Shown piece by piece: positions 61,067 to 64,000 of a DNA stretch of 64,000 nt. Source of the stretch: Bacteroidales bacterium. Its GTDB lineage: Bacteria > Bacteroidota > Bacteroidia > Bacteroidales > VadinHA17. The DNA lies in contig JAJFVL010000055.1 of NCBI GenBank assembly GCA_021371855.1, forward strand, positions 1 through 64,000. Direction: 5' to 3'. The position numbers and the translations under genes are program-made. Numbering within the stretch: position 1 is the stretch's first letter; every line of letters starts with the position of its first letter. The notes under the pieces were generated by a model. The model searched no databases. It had not been told where the DNA came from and saw only the letters and a list, made by a program, of their open reading frames with translations.

Positions 61067-61789
61067 TTATAAAATATTATCAACAAGAATCCCATTTTTC
61101 ATTACAGGAATTTTATCGGTAAAATCAGGAGTAAGACAAAAATCAATACAGTCATCAATTTTTTTCTCTCTCAGACGGGTTCTTTGTTCAGTTTTTTCGA
61201 TATATCCACGCAGATCATTACATGCCAGGGACCAAAGATCAAGTGCAGCCAGAGTCGAATCACATATGTTAGAATATTGATTTTTTTCAGTCAGTTTTTC
61301 TGCTACTGCACCTGCAAATATTGAATCTTCAACATTGAACTTGTTTTTATATCCAGCACAAAACAACAGGATATTCCTGTCCTGCTTTATTAGCCACTGA
61401 GAAAGAGCGGTGATATTCAGAAAAGATCCTACAACAGTCATATATGATGAAGCAGCAGAGTCAATTATCCCTGTTCCATTTGTAGTACTGTAAACAATTG
61501 TCTTTCCGGCAACCTTTTCCCTGGTAAAGTTGAACGGAGAATTACCAAAGTCAGCAAAATCGAGAACAAATCCATCACGTTCGGCAGCAACAAGATATCC
61601 TTTTTCCTTGTATTCTTTTGCAACAGAAATGTCGGCTACAGGAATGATTGCAGTTGCCCCGTTGGCAAAAGCTGTGCAGATCGAAGATGTTGACCTTAAA
61701 ACATCAATGACAACCACTATTGAATCAACATAATCATCTGCCCTGTACAAAACAGGTGAAAAACAAGTTTCGAGTTTTCTAATCACCAT
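61067..61789 (-). CDS. comB: 2-phosphosulfolactate phosphatase family (ComB)
   Basis: This 240-residue protein belongs to the ComB family that hydrolyses 2-phospho-3-sulfolactate in coenzyme M synthesis. It has VVIDVLRSTSSICTAFANGA, AERDGFVLDFADFGNSP, and STTNGTGIIDSA. Bacteroidota do not make coenzyme M, so the family's role here is open; a related phosphosulfolactate or other phosphatase function is possible. It stands alone upstream of the ser genes. Confidence 0.88.
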   Translation of the reverse strand: MVIRKLETCFSPVLYRADDYVDSIVVVIDVLRSTSSICTAFANGATAIIPVADISVAKEYKEKGYLVAAERDGFVLDFADFGNSPFNFTREKVAGKTIVYSTTNGTGIIDSAASSYMTVVGSFLNITALSQWLIKQDRNILLFCAGYKNKFNVEDSIFAGAVAEKLTEKNQYSNICDSTLAALDLWSLACNDLRGYIEKTEQRTRLREKKIDDCIDFCLTPDFTDKIPVMKNGILVDNIL

Positions 61790-61950
61790 TTTTAATTCCT
61801 TTTTAATAATTTTCTTTTATTTAACATGACATCTCATTCCCTTTTAAGCAAGCCAATTTCTTCAGATATCTGCCTGAAGGCCGGCATCAATCAGTCATTG
61901 GACAACAAATATTTCTGCGAAGGAAATAATTTGATCAACAGATCATTTTA

Positions 61951-63054
61951 TCAATTGTTGTAAATAGGCAGATTGACAATTCTTGCTTTAAGATCTTTAT
62001 TCCTTATCCGGATAAAGATCTCAGTGTCAGTTTTCCAATAGCCTTTATTCAGATACGCCATGCCAATACCCTGTTTCATCATTGGCGACATTGTACCTGA
62101 AGTTACTTCACCAATCGCTTCTCCGGCGGCATTAACAACTTCATAATGTTGACGAGGAATACCACGATCGATCATGACAAATCCTTTCAGTCTTTTTTCT
62201 ACACCTTCATTTTTTTGTTTCAGCAAAAAAGCTTTGTCGATAAATTCTTTTTCGTCAGTGAATTTGGTTATCCATCCCAACCCGGCTTCAATTGGTGATG
62301 TACTATCGTTAATATCATTCCCGTAAAGGCAATATCCCATTTCGAGACGTAAAGTATCCCTGGCTCCAAGACCGATAGGTCTGATACCAAATTCCTTACC
62401 CGCTTCAAAAACAGCATTCCAGAGTTTTGGTCCATCTTCATTTTTAATATATATCTCGCAGCCACCGGCTCCGGTATAACCTGTCGTTGAGAATAGAACA
62501 TTGTTGATACCTGCAAATTCAAGGACTTTGAATGTATAATATTCCATATCTTCAACCGGTGTTTTTGTTAGCTTTTGCATAGCTTTCAGAGCCATTGGTC
62601 CCTGCACAGCAAGTTGTGCAGTATCGTCAGAAACATTGACAAGATCCTTCCCGACTGTAAGTCCGAACTTAGTTGCATTCTGCACACACCAGTTCCAATC
62701 TTTTTCAATATTGGCTGCATTTACTACAAGAAGATATTTTTCAGAATTAAATCTGTAGACAAGCAAATCGTCAACAATCCCCCCTTTGCCATTCGGGAAA
62801 CAGGAATATTGGATCTTGCCATCGAACAGAATTGATACATCATTTGATGTAATATACTGAAGAAATTTCAGTGAAGAAGGTCCTGAAACCCAAAATTCGC
62901 CCATATGAGAAACGTCGAAAACCCCGACTTTTTCTCTGACAGTAATATGTTCTTCATTTATTCCAAAATATTCAACAGGCATATTATAACCTGCAAAGGG
63001 AACCATCCTTGCTCCTGCTTCTATATGAAATTTTGTAAAAGCCGTGTTTTTCAT
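61951..63054 (-). CDS. gcvT: Aminomethyltransferase (glycine cleavage T protein)
   Basis: This 367-residue protein transfers the methylene group from the H protein to tetrahydrofolate in the glycine cleavage system. It has GARMVPFAGYNMPVEY, GVFDVSHMGEFWVSG with the catalytic Asp, and TGYTGAGGCEIY. I start at 63054, because the longer frame lies inside the leader. The leader upstream shares sequence and a possible stem with the glpD leader. No other gcv gene is next to it. Confidence 0.95.
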   Translation of the reverse strand: MKNTAFTKFHIEAGARMVPFAGYNMPVEYFGINEEHITVREKVGVFDVSHMGEFWVSGPSSLKFLQYITSNDVSILFDGKIQYSCFPNGKGGIVDDLLVYRFNSEKYLLVVNAANIEKDWNWCVQNATKFGLTVGKDLVNVSDDTAQLAVQGPMALKAMQKLTKTPVEDMEYYTFKVLEFAGINNVLFSTTGYTGAGGCEIYIKNEDGPKLWNAVFEAGKEFGIRPIGLGARDTLRLEMGYCLYGNDINDSTSPIEAGLGWITKFTDEKEFIDKAFLLKQKNEGVEKRLKGFVMIDRGIPRQHYEVVNAAGEAIGEVTSGTMSPMMKQGIGMAYLNKGYWKTDTEIFIRIRNKDLKARIVNLPIYNN

Positions 63055-63161
63055 ATGTAAATAATTTTTATGTAAATGGCTGTATGGAGCCCAAATGTTT
63101 GAAAACAATTTTCATACCTGCTTAGCTCGGTTGTGTTTTTCAGAAACATGTGGGTTTCATC
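63055..63161 (-). ncRNA. Candidate structured 5' leader of gcvT
   Basis: Minus strand: GATGAAACCCACATG (63161-63147) is identical to the glpD leader. CCCACATGTTT pairs with AAACATTTGGG (63100-63090), 10 pairs with one mismatch. The 3' part TCCATACAGCCATTTACAT then AAAAATTATTTACAT runs to the ATG and matches the glpD leader at most positions. A small hairpin TGAAAA/TTTTCA lies inside. It does not look like the glycine riboswitch. Confidence 0.42.
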
Positions 63162-63255
63162 AATGCAAATTTTTAATAAAATAAATAATAAGCCCGATCA
63201 TTGCGAAATTTTCTGCAAATCAAGCAAAGTTTTTTTAAAAAAGCTCTGATAGCTG

Positions 63256-64000
63256 TCAGAATTCAAGGATTTTAAACTCAACTCTTCTGTTTTTTGCTCT
63301 TCCCTGAGGGGTGGCATTGTCAGCTACGGGCTGTTGCGATCCAAAACCCTTAAATTCCATTCTCGACCTGTCGATACCCTTTTGGACAAGATATTCCACA
63401 ACGGTCTTTGCCCTGTCTCCCGAAAGTTTGAGGTTAAGTGATTGACTGCCTGTCATGTCGGTATGCCCCGATATTTCAATCTTCATCAGTGAATTATCTT
63501 TCAGAATATTATACAGCCGGTTAAGTTCCTCATAGGAACCTGAAGTCAATATCGATTTGCCAGACTCAAACATGATGTTATTAAGTACAACCTTCTTGCC
63601 GACCCTGGCTTTGATCATATCAATATTAAGATTATAAACATCACGATCAAAATTCTCCGGAATGTTAATTTGTTTTATATCTGCAAGAAAACCAGTAGCA
63701 CGCAAATCAACCAAATATGATTTTTTTTCGGGCAGCATGACCCTGTAACTCCCGTCTATATCGGAGCTTGCAGTTGTTGAAATAACCATATCACTGCTGA
63801 TATCGATCAAATCAATTTTTGCCATTACCGGATCACCTGTCTCCGAGTCTTTAACGTTCCCAATAAGATATATCGCCAGTTCTTTCACAGGCTCCTCTGT
63901 CTGAACTACAACGACAGTATCCCGGATAATTACGGTATCGGGTTCCGGAGGAGCCAACGGTTCAATTACTGCAACAGGTACAGGAGGGAGAATACGTCCG
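63256..64000 (-). CDS. OmpA-family outer-membrane protein, N-terminus beyond the window
   Basis: The reading frame is open to the last base of the window, so the gene is truncated on its 5' side; the 248 visible residues are the C-terminal part. It shows a Pro-rich linker (GRILPPVPVAVIEP), a carboxypeptidase-like beta domain (GNVKDSETGDPVMAKIDLID), and an OmpA/MotB peptidoglycan-binding domain with FESGKSILTSGSYEELNRL, ISGHTDMTG and NRRVEFKI. It probably ties the outer membrane to peptidoglycan. Confidence 0.9.
   Translation of the reverse strand, partial: GRILPPVPVAVIEPLAPPEPDTVIIRDTVVVVQTEEPVKELAIYLIGNVKDSETGDPVMAKIDLIDISSDMVISTTASSDIDGSYRVMLPEKKSYLVDLRATGFLADIKQINIPENFDRDVYNLNIDMIKARVGKKVVLNNIMFESGKSILTSGSYEELNRLYNILKDNSLMKIEISGHTDMTGSQSLNLKLSGDRAKTVVEYLVQKGIDRSRMEFKGFGSQQPVADNATPQGRAKNRRVEFKILEF

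Noticed and set aside
63055..63255. Glycine riboswitch upstream of gcvT
   Set aside because: The tandem aptamer pattern expected for this class was not found, and the leader shares its sequence with that of glpD instead.

Overview
The window comes from a member of the Bacteroidota, probably a Bacteroidales/Marinilabiliales-type environmental bacterium. The evidence is the promoter architecture (TTTG about 19-20 bp before TAnnTTTG), weak Shine-Dalgarno signals, and gene orders typical of the phylum: serC-serA-DUF1015, a BT_3928-like DoxX protein followed by tpiA, folP next to cdaA, and lipid A modification genes. No rRNA, CRISPR array, complete transposase or integrase is visible.

The window has two parts. 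Positions 1-10310 are an accessory region made of seven plus-strand gene cassettes separated by attC-like elements: (1) mazEF-type toxin-antitoxin plus a DUF6557-like protein, (2) a VapBC-type pair, (3) a lipoprotein, (4) a small membrane protein, (5) a Fur/PerR-type regulator plus catalase-peroxidase KatG with its own promoter and operator, (6) a GNAT-like protein plus a 53-residue basic protein, (7) RsgA. In four cassettes the first 9-14 bases are the reverse complement of the bases just after the last gene of the same cassette, which is the hallmark of integron cassettes (R' of the start pairs with R'' of the end). The elements are unusual: three are about 340-350 bp with terminal inverted arms of about 28 bp, and others are collapsed or decayed. 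The array ends in an RT-less remnant of a group II intron on the opposite strand, followed by tRNA-Pro. Any integrase should lie left of position 1.

Positions 10333-64000 look like ordinary chromosome. 10643-17074 holds a polyol/glycerol-phosphate module (FAD glycerol-3-phosphate dehydrogenase, polyol permease, glycerol-1-phosphate dehydrogenase, HAD phosphatase) facing a DeoR/GlpR-type regulator. Then come metA (acetyl-type), a putative carbohydrate-active lipoprotein, an ABC-F protein with a degenerate second ATPase domain, yqeY, an HXXEE-PPOX fusion, a Kdo-kinase-like protein, a nucleotide-sugar epimerase, and a three-gene ArnC/LAB_N/ArnT-like lipid A module beside prfC. 30-38 kb has exported proteins (phosphoesterase, nitroreductase, transglutaminase, YhcH) and an amidohydrolase. 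38-48 kb has cdaA, folP, tmk, a DoxX protein, tpiA, a 1499-residue exported protein, a phosphodiesterase and rsmE. 48-54 kb has an SPFH operon, a sigma factor and uvrA. 54-64 kb has lipoproteins, yggS, a DHOD-like protein, serC-serA-DUF1015, comB, gcvT and a truncated OmpA-family gene running off the right edge.

Apart from the array, the most interesting signal is a pair of similar 5' leaders before the glpD operon and gcvT. They share a 15-base 5' block and a 3' block running to the start codon, joined by a stem whose distal pairs differ but remain complementary, so they may be an undescribed structured regulatory RNA.
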